Source: Betaproteobacteria bacterium
GTDB taxonomy: Bacteria > Pseudomonadota > Gammaproteobacteria > Burkholderiales > Casimicrobiaceae
Reading direction: 5' to 3'
Assembly: GCA_029884335.1 (NCBI GenBank)
Contig: JAOUIA010000005.1
Location: 23,372 to 87,371, forward strand
DNA: 64,000 nucleotides
In this document: positions 55,176 to 64,000 of the stretch, in pieces
Position numbering within the stretch: the stretch's first letter is position 1
Layout: each line of letters opens with the position of its first letter
Made by a program: the position numbers and the translations under genes
The notes under the pieces: generated by a model
Databases searched by the model: none
What the model saw: the letters and a program-made list of their open reading frames with translations, nothing else
Told to the model about the DNA's origin: nothing

Positions 55176-56339
55176 ATGATCGAAACCGCACCGGCGCCGC
55201 GCCGCGCAAAGCGCTGGGCGCTACTCGCCGCCCTCCTCGTCCTCGCTGCGGCCGCCGCCTGGTGGTGGCGCTCGCAGCAACCGCCAGCGGCGCCGGCCGC
55301 CGGAGTGCCGGCCGCGAACGCCCCATCGGGCGCGCGCGCCGCGCTCTCGGTCGCGCTGACCTCCCCTCGCCGCGAGGAGTGGCCGCGCACGATCGCCGCG
55401 CAGGGGAACATCGCCGCGTGGCAGGAAGCCGCCGTCGGGGCCGAGCTCGCCGGCTTTCGCGTCACGTCGGTCCTGGTCAACGTCGGCGACCGCGTGCGCA
55501 AGGGCCAGACGCTGGCCACGCTCAACACGGAAGCCGTCGCGGCCGAGCTGGCGCAGGTGCGCGCGTCGGTCTTGGAGGCCGAGGCGGTGCTCGCCGAGGC
55601 GAAGGCCAACGCGGCACGCTCGCGCGACCTCGCGCAGAAGGGATTCCTCAGCGCGCAGGCGCTCACCCAGTCGGCCACGCTGGAGCAGACCGCGGCGGCG
55701 CGCGTTTCGGCGGCGCGCGCGCGGCTGCAGGCCGAGGAGCTGCGCATGACGCAGACGCGCGTCGTCGCGCCCGACGACGGCACGATCTCCGCGCGCGCGA
55801 CGACGATCGGCGCGCTCGCGCAGCCCGGCCAGGAGATGTTCCGGCTGATCCGCGGCAACCGGCTCGAGTGGCGCGCGGAAGTGACCGCCGCCGAGCTCGG
55901 GCAGCTCGCGCCGGGCGTGCCGGCACGCGTCCGCCTGCCGAACGGCAGCGAAGTGAAGGGCGTGGTGCGCGCCGTCGCGCCGACGGTGGACGCGCAGACG
56001 CGCAACGCGATCGTGTACGTCGACCTGCCGGCAGCCGATGCGACCCCGGCGCGCCCGGGCATGTTCGCCCGCGGCGAGTTCGAGCTCGGCCGCGGATCGG
56101 CGCTGGCCGTGCCGCAGAGCGCGGTGGTGCTGCGCGACGGGTTCGCCTACGTGTTCCGCGTCGGCGGCGACGGCCGCGTCGTGCAGACGAAGGTCGTCAC
56201 CGGGCGGCGCTCGGGAGACCGCGTCGAGATCGTCGAAGGGCTCGCCGCCGACGCGCGTGTCGTCGCCTCGGGCACGGGGTTCCTGAGCGACGGCGACCTC
56301 GTGCGCGTCGTCGACGCCGCGGCCACCGCCAGCCGCTGA
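55176..56339 (+). CDS. RND efflux periplasmic adaptor subunit
   Basis: AAQGNIAAWQEAAVGAELAGFRVTSVLVNVGDRVRKGQTLATL; RVVAPDDGTISAR; GMFARGEFELG. Confidence 0.95.
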   Translation: MIETAPAPRRAKRWALLAALLVLAAAAAWWWRSQQPPAAPAAGVPAANAPSGARAALSVALTSPRREEWPRTIAAQGNIAAWQEAAVGAELAGFRVTSVLVNVGDRVRKGQTLATLNTEAVAAELAQVRASVLEAEAVLAEAKANAARSRDLAQKGFLSAQALTQSATLEQTAAARVSAARARLQAEELRMTQTRVVAPDDGTISARATTIGALAQPGQEMFRLIRGNRLEWRAEVTAAELGQLAPGVPARVRLPNGSEVKGVVRAVAPTVDAQTRNAIVYVDLPAADATPARPGMFARGEFELGRGSALAVPQSAVVLRDGFAYVFRVGGDGRVVQTKVVTGRRSGDRVEIVEGLAADARVVASGTGFLSDGDLVRVVDAAATASR

Positions 56340-56349
56340 CGGACGGGCC

Positions 56350-59300
56350 GTGGCGATCAACGTCTCCTCCTGGTCGATCCGCAACCCGACCCCGGCGATC
56401 CTGCTGTTCGTGCTGCTCACGCTGCTCGGCGTGATGGGCTTTCGCGGCATGAAGATCCAGCAGTTCCCGGACATCGACCTGCCGACGATCACCGTCACGG
56501 CGGCGCTGCCGGGGGCGAGCCCGGGGCAGATGGAGACCGAGGTCGCGCGCAAGATCGAGGACTCGGTCGCCACGCTGCAGGGCGTCAAGCACATCTACAC
56601 GCTGGTGCAGACGGGGTCGGTGACGATCACGGTCGAGTTCCGCCTCGAAGTCGCGCCGCAGGAGGCGGTGGACGGCGTGCGCGACGCGGTCTCGCGCGTG
56701 CGCTCCGCCCTGCCCGGCGACCTGCGCGACCCGGTCGTCAGCAAGGTGAACATCGCCGGGTCGCCGATCCTCACCTACACCGTCGCGTCGAGCCGCATGG
56801 ACGACGAGGCGCTGTCTTGGTTCGTCGACAACACCGTCGCCAAGCGGCTGCTCAGCGTGCGCGGCGTGGGCGCCGTGGCGCGCGTGGGCGGGGTCGATCG
56901 CGAAGTCCGCGTCGAGCTCGATCCGACGCGGATGCTCGCGCTCAACGCCACCGCCGCCGACGTCTCGCGCCAGCTGCGCCAGACGCAGCAGGAGGCCTCG
57001 GGCGGGCGCGCCGACGTCGGCGGCGTCGAGCAGTCGGTGCGCACGATCGGCACGGTGCGCTCCGCCGAGGAGCTCGCGCGCATGGACGTGGTGCTCGCCG
57101 ACGGCCGGCGCGTGCGCCTCGACCAGATCGCCACCGTCGCCGACACCGTCGCGGAACGGCGCTCCGCCGCGCTGCTCGACGGCCGGCCCGTGGTCGGCTT
57201 CGAGATCGTCCGCAGCCGCAGCGCGAGCGAGATCGAGGTCGCGAATGGCGTGCGCGCCGAGCTCGAGCGCCTCAAGGCCGAGCACCCGGACATCGCCATC
57301 GTCGAGTCGTTCAACTTCGTCGACCCGGTGAAGGACAACTACGAAGGCTCGATGACCCTGCTGATCGAGGGCGCGATCCTCGCGGTGTTCGTCGTCTGGC
57401 TGTTCCTGCGCGACTGGCGCGCCACGCTGGTCTCGGCGACCGCGCTGCCGCTGTCGATCCTGCCCGCGTTCGCGGCGATGTACCTGGCCGGCTTCTCGCT
57501 CAACGTCGTCACGCTGCTGTCGCTGTCGCTCGTCGTCGGCATCCTCGTCGACGACGCGATCGTCGAGATCGAGAACATCATGCGCCACCTGCGCATGGGC
57601 AAGACGCCCTACCAGGCGGCGATGGAGGCCGCCGACGAGATCGGGCTCGCCGTCATCGCGACGTCGTTCACGCTGATCGCCGTCTTCCTGCCGACCGCAT
57701 TCATGAGCGGCGTGGCGGGCAAGTTCTTCGTGCAGTTCGGCTGGACCGCCGCGGTCGCGGTGTTCTTCTCGCTGGTCGTCGCGCGCATGCTCACGCCGAT
57801 GATGGCGGCCTACCTGCTCCACCGGCCGAAGGACGGTCGCGGCGAGCCGGGCTGGCTCGCGCCGTACCTCCGGCTGGCCGGCTGGTGCCTGAAGCACCGC
57901 ATCCTGACGATGATCGCCTCGGCGGCCTTCTTCCTCGGCTCGTTCGCGCTCGTCCCGCTGCTGCCGACCGCCTTTATTCCGCCCGACGACCTGTCGCAGA
58001 CGCAGGTCTACCTCACGCTCCCCCCCGGCAGCACGTTCGAGCAGACGTTCGCCGTCGCCGAGCAGGCGCGCGTCATCGTGCAGAGGAACCCGCACGTCAA
58101 GCTCGTGTACACGGCGGTCGGCGGCGGCGCCGCAGGTTCGGACCCGTTCATGCCGCGCGCGGCGGCCGAGGTCACGAAAGCGACGTTGACCATCAACATG
58201 ACCCCGCGCAAGGAGCGCGGCGGCCTGCGCAAGCAGGAGGTCGAACGCCAGCTCCGCGACGCCCTCGCGGAGATCCCCGGCGTGCGCATGAGCGTGGGCC
58301 TCGCCGGCGCGCAGGAGAAGTACATCATCGTGCTGGCGAGCGAGAACGGCGAGGCGCTGGCGGCGCACGCGCGCGAGGTCGAGCGCGACCTGCGCACGAT
58401 CCCGCGCATCGGCAACGTCACCAGTTCCGCAAGCCTGGTCCGGCCCGAGCTGGTGGTCCGCCCGGACTTCGCGCGCGCGGCCGACCTGGGCGTCACGTCG
58501 GCGGCCATTGCCGACACGCTGCGCATCGCCACCTCGGGCGACTACGACCAGAGCCTGCCCAAGCTCAACCTGGCGCAACGGCAGGTCCCGATCGTGGTGA
58601 AGCTGCCGCCTTCGGCGCGCCAGGACCTGGCGCTGCTCGAGCGGCTCACCGTCCCCGGCAGGAACGGTCCGGTGATGCTCGCCAACGTCGCCTCGCTGGT
58701 GATCGACAGCGGTCCCGCGCAGATCAACCGCTACGACCGGCAGCGCAACGTCAACTTTGACGTGGAGCTCAACCAGCAGCCCCTCGGCGAGGTGGCCCGG
58801 CAGGCGAACGAGCTGCCGAGCCTGCGCAACCTGCCGCCGGGCGTCACGCAGACGACGGTCGGCGACGCCGAGGCCATGAACGAGCTCTTCGACAGCTTCG
58901 CGCTGGCCATGGCGACCGGCGTGCTGTGCATCTACATCGTGCTCGTGCTGCTGTTCCGCGACTTCGTGCAGCCCGTCACGGTGCTCGTCGCGCTGGTGCT
59001 GTCGGTGCCGGGCGCGTTCCTCGCCCTTTACCTCACGCGCTCGGCGCTCTCGATGCCCTCGATGATCGGGCTCATCATGCTGATGGGCATCGCCACCAAG
59101 AACGCGATCCTGCTGATCGACTACGTCGTCCTCGCGCGGCGCGACCACGGCCTCGGGCGCTGGGACGCGCTGCTCGACGCGTGCCGCAAGCGCGCACGCC
59201 CGATCGTGATGACCACGGTGGCGATGGGCGCGGGCATGCTGCCGATCGCCGTGGGCTGGGGCACCGATCCCAGCTTCCGCGCGCCGATGGCGATCGTCGT

Positions 59301-59439
59301 GATCGGCGGCCTCATCACGTCGACGTTCCTCAGCCTGCTCGTGGTGCCGGTGGTCTACACCTACGTCGACGACGCCATCGAGGCGGCGCGCAGGCTGCTG
59401 CGCCGCCCCCCCGCCGGCGTGCCCGATCGGGCCGACTGA
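56350..59439 (+). CDS. HAE1-type RND efflux permease
   Basis: IRNPTPAILLFVLLTLLGVMGFRGMKIQQFPDIDLPTITVTAALPGASPGQMETEV; LVVGILVDDAIVEIENI. Confidence 0.96.
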   Translation: MAINVSSWSIRNPTPAILLFVLLTLLGVMGFRGMKIQQFPDIDLPTITVTAALPGASPGQMETEVARKIEDSVATLQGVKHIYTLVQTGSVTITVEFRLEVAPQEAVDGVRDAVSRVRSALPGDLRDPVVSKVNIAGSPILTYTVASSRMDDEALSWFVDNTVAKRLLSVRGVGAVARVGGVDREVRVELDPTRMLALNATAADVSRQLRQTQQEASGGRADVGGVEQSVRTIGTVRSAEELARMDVVLADGRRVRLDQIATVADTVAERRSAALLDGRPVVGFEIVRSRSASEIEVANGVRAELERLKAEHPDIAIVESFNFVDPVKDNYEGSMTLLIEGAILAVFVVWLFLRDWRATLVSATALPLSILPAFAAMYLAGFSLNVVTLLSLSLVVGILVDDAIVEIENIMRHLRMGKTPYQAAMEAADEIGLAVIATSFTLIAVFLPTAFMSGVAGKFFVQFGWTAAVAVFFSLVVARMLTPMMAAYLLHRPKDGRGEPGWLAPYLRLAGWCLKHRILTMIASAAFFLGSFALVPLLPTAFIPPDDLSQTQVYLTLPPGSTFEQTFAVAEQARVIVQRNPHVKLVYTAVGGGAAGSDPFMPRAAAEVTKATLTINMTPRKERGGLRKQEVERQLRDALAEIPGVRMSVGLAGAQEKYIIVLASENGEALAAHAREVERDLRTIPRIGNVTSSASLVRPELVVRPDFARAADLGVTSAAIADTLRIATSGDYDQSLPKLNLAQRQVPIVVKLPPSARQDLALLERLTVPGRNGPVMLANVASLVIDSGPAQINRYDRQRNVNFDVELNQQPLGEVARQANELPSLRNLPPGVTQTTVGDAEAMNELFDSFALAMATGVLCIYIVLVLLFRDFVQPVTVLVALVLSVPGAFLALYLTRSALSMPSMIGLIMLMGIATKNAILLIDYVVLARRDHGLGRWDALLDACRKRARPIVMTTVAMGAGMLPIAVGWGTDPSFRAPMAIVVIGGLITSTFLSLLVVPVVYTYVDDAIEAARRLLRRPPAGVPDRAD

Positions 59440-59453
59440 ACGACGGCGACCGG

Positions 59454-60017
59454 TCAGAGGTCTCCCGGCCGGTCGACGTCGCGGAGCACGCCCGCGTCGC
59501 CGACGTCGATCCGCGTCACCGCGTCGCCGTGCGCCTGGAGCACGCGCCGCGCGCCCTCGTCGCCGCCAAGCGCGAGGAGCTCGCCGCGCAGCGCGGCTGC
59601 GAACCCGACCGGGTGGCCGCGCCGGTTATTGTAATAAGGTGCGACAATCTGCGCCCCGTCGCGCAGGCCGCCCGCGACTCGCGCGTGCGTCGCGGGCGCG
59701 ATCCAGGGCATGTCGGCGAGCGCGACGAGCCAGCCATCCGCATCGGCGGCCGCCGCAACGCCGGCGGCGAGGCTCGCGCCCATGCCCTCGTGCGCGCGCT
59801 CGGCGCGAATCACCCGCGCGCCTTCGCCTTCGAGCAACGCTGCGAGCGCCTCGTCGTCCGGGCGCACGACGGCGATCACGTCGGGCAGCGCGCCGCGCAA
59901 GCTGCGCAGCGCGGCCACGCCGACCGGCGCTCCCGAGTCCGGCAGCGGCGCCAGCAGCTTGCCGCCCCCAAAGCGCTCGCCGCGGCCGGCGGCGAGGAGG
60001 ATGGCGACGATTCGCAT
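59454..60017 (-). CDS. MobA-like nucleotidyltransferase (molybdenum cofactor cytidylyltransferase-like)
   Basis: MRIVAILLAAGRGERFGGGKLLAPLP...LVALADMPWIAPATH...RRGHPVGFAAALRGELLAL. Confidence 0.88.
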   Translation of the reverse strand: MRIVAILLAAGRGERFGGGKLLAPLPDSGAPVGVAALRSLRGALPDVIAVVRPDDEALAALLEGEGARVIRAERAHEGMGASLAAGVAAAADADGWLVALADMPWIAPATHARVAGGLRDGAQIVAPYYNNRRGHPVGFAAALRGELLALGGDEGARRVLQAHGDAVTRIDVGDAGVLRDVDRPGDL

Positions 60018-60027
60018 GGGTGGTCGA

Positions 60028-60148
60028 AAGACACTGGATCCCGCCCCCGCCCGCTGCCCTCGGGGCAGGCTTCGCGGGGATGACGGACATCTCCCCGCCC
60101 GCGCGGGGACGACGAGTCGACGTCGGCGTTCGCGGGAACGACGGCGGC
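60028..60148. repeat. Intergenic CGCGGGGATGACGG-type repeat cluster
   Basis: TGGATCCCGCC...TTCGCGGGGATGACGG, GCGCGGGGACGACGA, TTCGCGGGAACGACGG in about 110 bp. Confidence 0.55.
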
Positions 60149-61291
60149 CTACTCGGGCAGCAGGCGGAACTTGCCGTCCTTCACCGTCACCAGCACGCGC
60201 GCGCGCTCGTCCATGCCGTTGTGGTTGTCCGCACTCATGTTGAACACGCCCTGGCAGCCGATGACCTCGCGCTCCTTCTCGATCGCGTCGCGCAACGCGG
60301 TGCGGAACGCCTCGGTGCCCGGCTTCGCCGACTTGAGCGCGACGGGAATCGCGCGCTCGAGGATCAGCCACGCGTCCCAGGTGTTGGCGCCGAACGTCGC
60401 GGGCTTCGCGCCGAACTTCGCCTCGTACGCGGCCATGTAGCGCCTGGCCACCTGCTTGACGGGGTTCGCGTCGGCGATCTCGTCGACCACCAGCATCGGC
60501 CCCGCGGCGAGCACCGTGCCCTCGACCTTCGCGCCGCCGAGGCGGATGAAGTCGTCGGTGGCGACCCCGTGCGTCTGGTAGATCGGGCCCTTGTAGCCCT
60601 GGTCCCGCAGCGTGATCTGCGGCAGCACGCCGGGGCCGCCCACGCCCGCCACGAGCACCGCGTCGGGCTTCGCCGCGATCAGCTTGAGCGCCTGCCCGGT
60701 CACGCTCTGGTCGGTGCGGTTGTAGCGCTCGACCGCGGTCATCTTCAGTCCCGCCTTCTCCGCGAGCGCGCCGAACACCTTGAGCCAGTTCTCGCCGTAC
60801 GGGTCGTTGAAGCCGACGAAGCCGACGTTCTTCACGCCGTTGCGCGTCATGTGCTTGATCAGCGCCGCGGCGATCAGGTCGTCGTTCTGCGTGGTCTTGT
60901 AGACCCAGCGCTTCTTCGCGTCGAGGGGCTCGACGACCGAGGACGTGCCGACCGTCGCCATCAGCGGGACCTTGCCCTCGGCGATGAGGTCGAGGATCGC
61001 CAGCGCGATCGGCGTCGTCGACGGGCCGATCATCGCGTCGACGTTGTGCTCGCCGATCAGCCTCTTCGCGTTCTGCACGCCGCGCGTGGTGTCGCCGCCG
61101 TCGTCGAGCTGGAAGTACTCGATGGCGACGCCGCCGACGCTGCGCGGCAGCAGGTCGCCGGTGTTCTTCTGCGGGATGCCGATCGCGGTCGTGGGGCCGG
61201 TGGCGGAGACCATCAGGCCGATGCGGACCTGGGCGGCGGCGGGAAGCGCCGCCGCGGCGAGCGCGGCGGCGAGGGCGATGACGCGGAGCAT
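60149..61291 (-). CDS. Branched-chain amino-acid-type ABC transporter substrate-binding protein
   Basis: MLRVIALAAALAAAALPAAAQVRIGLMVSATGPTTAIGIPQKNTGDLLP...; Leu/Ile/Val-binding fold. Confidence 0.9.
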   Translation of the reverse strand: MLRVIALAAALAAAALPAAAQVRIGLMVSATGPTTAIGIPQKNTGDLLPRSVGGVAIEYFQLDDGGDTTRGVQNAKRLIGEHNVDAMIGPSTTPIALAILDLIAEGKVPLMATVGTSSVVEPLDAKKRWVYKTTQNDDLIAAALIKHMTRNGVKNVGFVGFNDPYGENWLKVFGALAEKAGLKMTAVERYNRTDQSVTGQALKLIAAKPDAVLVAGVGGPGVLPQITLRDQGYKGPIYQTHGVATDDFIRLGGAKVEGTVLAAGPMLVVDEIADANPVKQVARRYMAAYEAKFGAKPATFGANTWDAWLILERAIPVALKSAKPGTEAFRTALRDAIEKEREVIGCQGVFNMSADNHNGMDERARVLVTVKDGKFRLLPE

Positions 61292-61337
61292 GGGGAGCCG
61301 TCCTCGTGGGAAGAAACGGGCAATGCTAGCGCAATCC

Positions 61338-61661
61338 TTCCCCTCACCCCCGACCCCTCTCCCGCCTGCCGGCGGGAGAGGGGAGCGAAATGGATGGGTC
61401 GCGGGACGCTCTCCCGCCTGCCGGCGGGAGAGGGGAGCGAAACGGATGGGTCGCGGGACGCTCTCCCGCCTGCCGGCGGGAGAGGGGAGCGAAACGGATG
61501 GGTCGCGGGACGCTCTCCCGCCTGCCGGCGGGAGAGGGGAGCCAAGTGGATGGGTCGCGGGCACGCGTCTCCCCTCGCCCCGCGTGAGCGCGAGGCCGGC
61601 GGGAGCGCTCGACTCCCCTCGCCCCGCGCGAGCGGGGAGAGGGGCCGGGGGTGAGGGATGT
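61338..61661. repeat. Tandem array of four 52-bp hairpin units bounded by inverted CCCCTCACCCCCG(A/G)CCCCTCTCCC arms
   Basis: Units start at 61357, 61409, 61461, 61513: CTCTCCCGCC-TGCC-GGCGGGAGAGGGGAGCGAAAYGGATGGGTCGCGGGACG; right boundary CGGGGAGAGGGGCCGGGGGTGAGGGA. Confidence 0.95.
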
Positions 61662-62836
61662 CACGCGGCCATCCCCGCCGCGTGCCCCGATGCCCACGCC
61701 CACTGGAAGTTGTAGCCGCCGAGCCACCCCGTCACGTCGACCGCCTCGCCTGCAAAGTGAAGCCCCGGCACGGCGAGGGCCTGCATCGTCTGCGACGACA
61801 ACCCGGTCGTGTCGACGCCGCCGAGCGTCACCTCGGCCTTGTTCCACCCGAGCGTGCCCGACGGCAGCACGCGCCACGCCTTCAGCTCGCCCGCGATCGC
61901 GTCGCGCTGCGCGGCCGACAGCTCGGCCAGCGGTCGCGCGACGCCGTGCGCCGCGCAGAACGCCTGCGCGAAACGCTTCGGCAGGCGCGCCGCGAGCAGG
62001 TTGTCGAACCGCGCGTTGCTGCGTTCCCGCGCCAGCCAGTCGCGCGCGTCCACGCCTGGCAGCAGGTCGATCGACAACGGCGCGCGGCCATCCCAGTACG
62101 ACGAGATCTGCAGGATCGCGGGACCCGACAGGCCGCGGTGCGTGAACAGCAGGTTCTCGCGGAAACGGCCGCTGCCGCACGACACCTCGGCTTCGAGCGA
62201 GACGCCGGAGAGGTCGCCGAAGCGCGCGAGCAGCTCCGGGGGGAAGGCGAGCGGCACGAGCGCCGGGCGCGGCGCGATCACGGAAAGCCCGAACTGCTTC
62301 GCCAGCTCGTAGCCGAACGGCGTCGCGCCGATCTTCGGCGCCGACAGTCCGCCCGTGGCGACCACGAGCGACGCGGCCGTCACGGTGCCCTGCGACGTGG
62401 CGACCTCGAAGCCCGCGCCGGCGCGCGTCACGCCGCCGACCGCGCAGGGCTGGCGCCACTGCACGCGGCCGTGCTCGCACTCGGCGCGCAACACGCCGAT
62501 GATCCGTTGCGAGCCCTCGTCGCAGAACAGCTGACCGAGCTTCTTCTCGTGCCAGCGCACGCGGTGCCGCGCGAGCAGGCCGAGGAAGTCGCGCGGCGTG
62601 TAGCGCGCGAGCGCCGGGCGGCAGAAGTCCGGGTTCGCCGAGAGGTAGTTCGCGGGGCCGGCGTGGACGTTCGTGAAGTTGCAGCGGCCGCCGCCGGAGA
62701 TGCGGATCTTCTCGCCGACGACGCGGTAGTGCTCGATCACGAGCACGCTGCGTCCGCGCCGGCCCGCGGTCGCGGCCGCCATCATGCCGGCGGCACCGCC
62801 GCCGATCACGACGACGTCGAAGCGCGGCGCCGTCAC
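61661..62836 (-). CDS. NAD(P)/FAD-dependent oxidoreductase (HI0933/YhiN/BaiN-like)
   Basis: [31 protein letters not shown]...GEKIRISGGGRCNFTNVHAGPANYLSANPDF...GEAVDVTGWLGGYNFQWAWASG. Confidence 0.93.
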   Translation of the reverse strand: MTAPRFDVVVIGGGAAGMMAAATAGRRGRSVLVIEHYRVVGEKIRISGGGRCNFTNVHAGPANYLSANPDFCRPALARYTPRDFLGLLARHRVRWHEKKLGQLFCDEGSQRIIGVLRAECEHGRVQWRQPCAVGGVTRAGAGFEVATSQGTVTAASLVVATGGLSAPKIGATPFGYELAKQFGLSVIAPRPALVPLAFPPELLARFGDLSGVSLEAEVSCGSGRFRENLLFTHRGLSGPAILQISSYWDGRAPLSIDLLPGVDARDWLARERSNARFDNLLAARLPKRFAQAFCAAHGVARPLAELSAAQRDAIAGELKAWRVLPSGTLGWNKAEVTLGGVDTTGLSSQTMQALAVPGLHFAGEAVDVTGWLGGYNFQWAWASGHAAGMAA

Positions 62837-62840
62837 GGCG

Positions 62841-63980
62841 TCACGGCGAGAAGAAGTCTTTCACCTTGTCGAAGAACCCCTTCGAGCGCGGCGTGTGTGC
62901 CTCGGGGTCCTTGAGGTTGATCGCCTCGAACTCGCGCAGCAGCTCCTTCTGCCGCGCGGTGAGCTTGACCGGCGTCTCCACCGCGACATGGCAGTAGAGG
63001 TCGCCGGTGACCGAACCGCGCACCGGCCGGATGCCCTTGTTGCGCAGCCGGAACACCTGTCCGGTCTGCGTCTCGGCGGGAATCCTGATCTTCGCCTGGC
63101 CGTCGAGCGTGGGAATCTCGATCTCGCCGCCGAGCGCGGCGGTCGCGAAGCCGATGGGCATCTCGCAGTGGAGGTCGGCGCCCTCCCGTTGGAACACCGC
63201 GTGCGGCTTCATCTGCACGACCACGTACAGGTCGCCGCTCGGCCCTCCGTTCACGCCAGCCTCGCCCTCGCCGGCGAGGCGGATGCGGTCGTCCTGGTCG
63301 ACGCCGGCCGGGATCTTCACCGACAGCGTCTTGTGCTTGCGCAGGCGGCCCGCGCCGTCGCACTCCTTGCACGGGTCCGCCACGACCCTGCCCTTGCCCT
63401 GGCAGGTCGGACAGGTCTGCTGGATCGAGAAGAAGCCCTGCGAGACGCGCACCTCGCCGCGGCCATGGCAGGTGCCGCAGGTCTTCGGCTGCGTGCCGGG
63501 CTTCGCGCCCGAGCCGTGGCAGGTGCCGCACTGCTCGAGCGTGGGAATGCGGATCTTCGCCTCGGTGCCGAACGCCGCCTCCTCGAGCGCGAGCTCGAGG
63601 TTGTAGCGCAGGTCCGCGCCCCGGAACACGCCGTTGCCGCCTCGCGCGCCGGTCCGGCCCTGGCCGAAGATCTCGCCGAAGATGTCGCCGAACGCGTCGG
63701 CGAAACCGCCAAAGCCCTCGGGACCCGGGCCGCGGCCGCCCATGCCGGCCATGCCGTCGACGCCGGCGTGGCCGAACTGGTCGTAGGCCGCGCGCTTCTT
63801 CGGATCGGTGAGGACTTCGTAGGCTTCCTTCGCCTCCTTGAACTTCTCCTCGGAGCCCTTGTCGTCCGGGTTGCGGTCCGGATGGTGCTTCATCGCGAGC
63901 TTCCGGTAGGCCTTCTTGAGGTCCTCCTCGGATGCGTCGCGGTTGACGCCCAGCACCTGGTAGTAGTCGCGCTTCGCCAA
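62841..63980 (-). CDS. dnaJ: Chaperone DnaJ (TTG start)
   Basis: [45 protein letters not shown] zinc repeats. Confidence 0.97.
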   Translation of the reverse strand: MAKRDYYQVLGVNRDASEEDLKKAYRKLAMKHHPDRNPDDKGSEEKFKEAKEAYEVLTDPKKRAAYDQFGHAGVDGMAGMGGRGPGPEGFGGFADAFGDIFGEIFGQGRTGARGGNGVFRGADLRYNLELALEEAAFGTEAKIRIPTLEQCGTCHGSGAKPGTQPKTCGTCHGRGEVRVSQGFFSIQQTCPTCQGKGRVVADPCKECDGAGRLRKHKTLSVKIPAGVDQDDRIRLAGEGEAGVNGGPSGDLYVVVQMKPHAVFQREGADLHCEMPIGFATAALGGEIEIPTLDGQAKIRIPAETQTGQVFRLRNKGIRPVRGSVTGDLYCHVAVETPVKLTARQKELLREFEAINLKDPEAHTPRSKGFFDKVKDFFSP

Positions 63981-64000
63981 TTAGCTCACCTTCGCAGCTT

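Noticed and set aside
61357-61564. Possible CRISPR array (four regularly spaced repeats)
   Set aside because: Entire 52-bp unit including the 'spacer' is conserved, no unique spacers and no cas genes; it is a tandem hairpin repeat.

Overview
A 64 kb, GC-rich (about 70%) bacterial chromosomal window, most likely betaproteobacterial. It is mostly dense housekeeping and envelope genes: xseA (C-terminal end only), aroC, cobB-type sirtuin, DUF2339, an MFS-acyltransferase fusion, thyA, a glrK/qseG-like/glrR two-component operon, folA, tRNA-Leu(CAA), queA-tgt-yajC-secD-secF-dedA, purB, acs with a symporter/DUF4212 pair, a DUF1302/DUF1329/YCF48-like/RND cluster, UPF0114, class I fumarase, a solute-binding-protein plus GGDEF-EAL pair, an RND efflux pump, a MobA-like nucleotidyltransferase, a BCAA-type solute-binding protein, a BaiN/HI0933-like flavoprotein and dnaJ. 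No CRISPR array, prophage or transposase gene was seen. The strongest unexplained signals are: (1) a TGGCACG-N4-TTGCA sigma-54 promoter with two exact TGTC-N10-GACA GlrR-type boxes upstream, just after glrR, driving a 52-aa small ORF that ends in an intrinsic terminator; (2) a palindromic repeat (GAAAAGTAGGGTCAGACTCG...) that fills two convergent intergenic gaps, abuts or supplies the stop codons of all four flanking genes, and has covarying arms; (3) a second dispersed intergenic repeat family with an embedded TAGAAT -10-like element; (4) several other intergenic repeats, including a 52-bp hairpin tandem array; (5) two apparently decayed genes; (6) a run of genes whose -10-like hexamers sit 6-11 nt from the start codon, suggesting leaderless mRNAs. 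All calls come from reading the sequence and supplied ORFs; no database searches were run.
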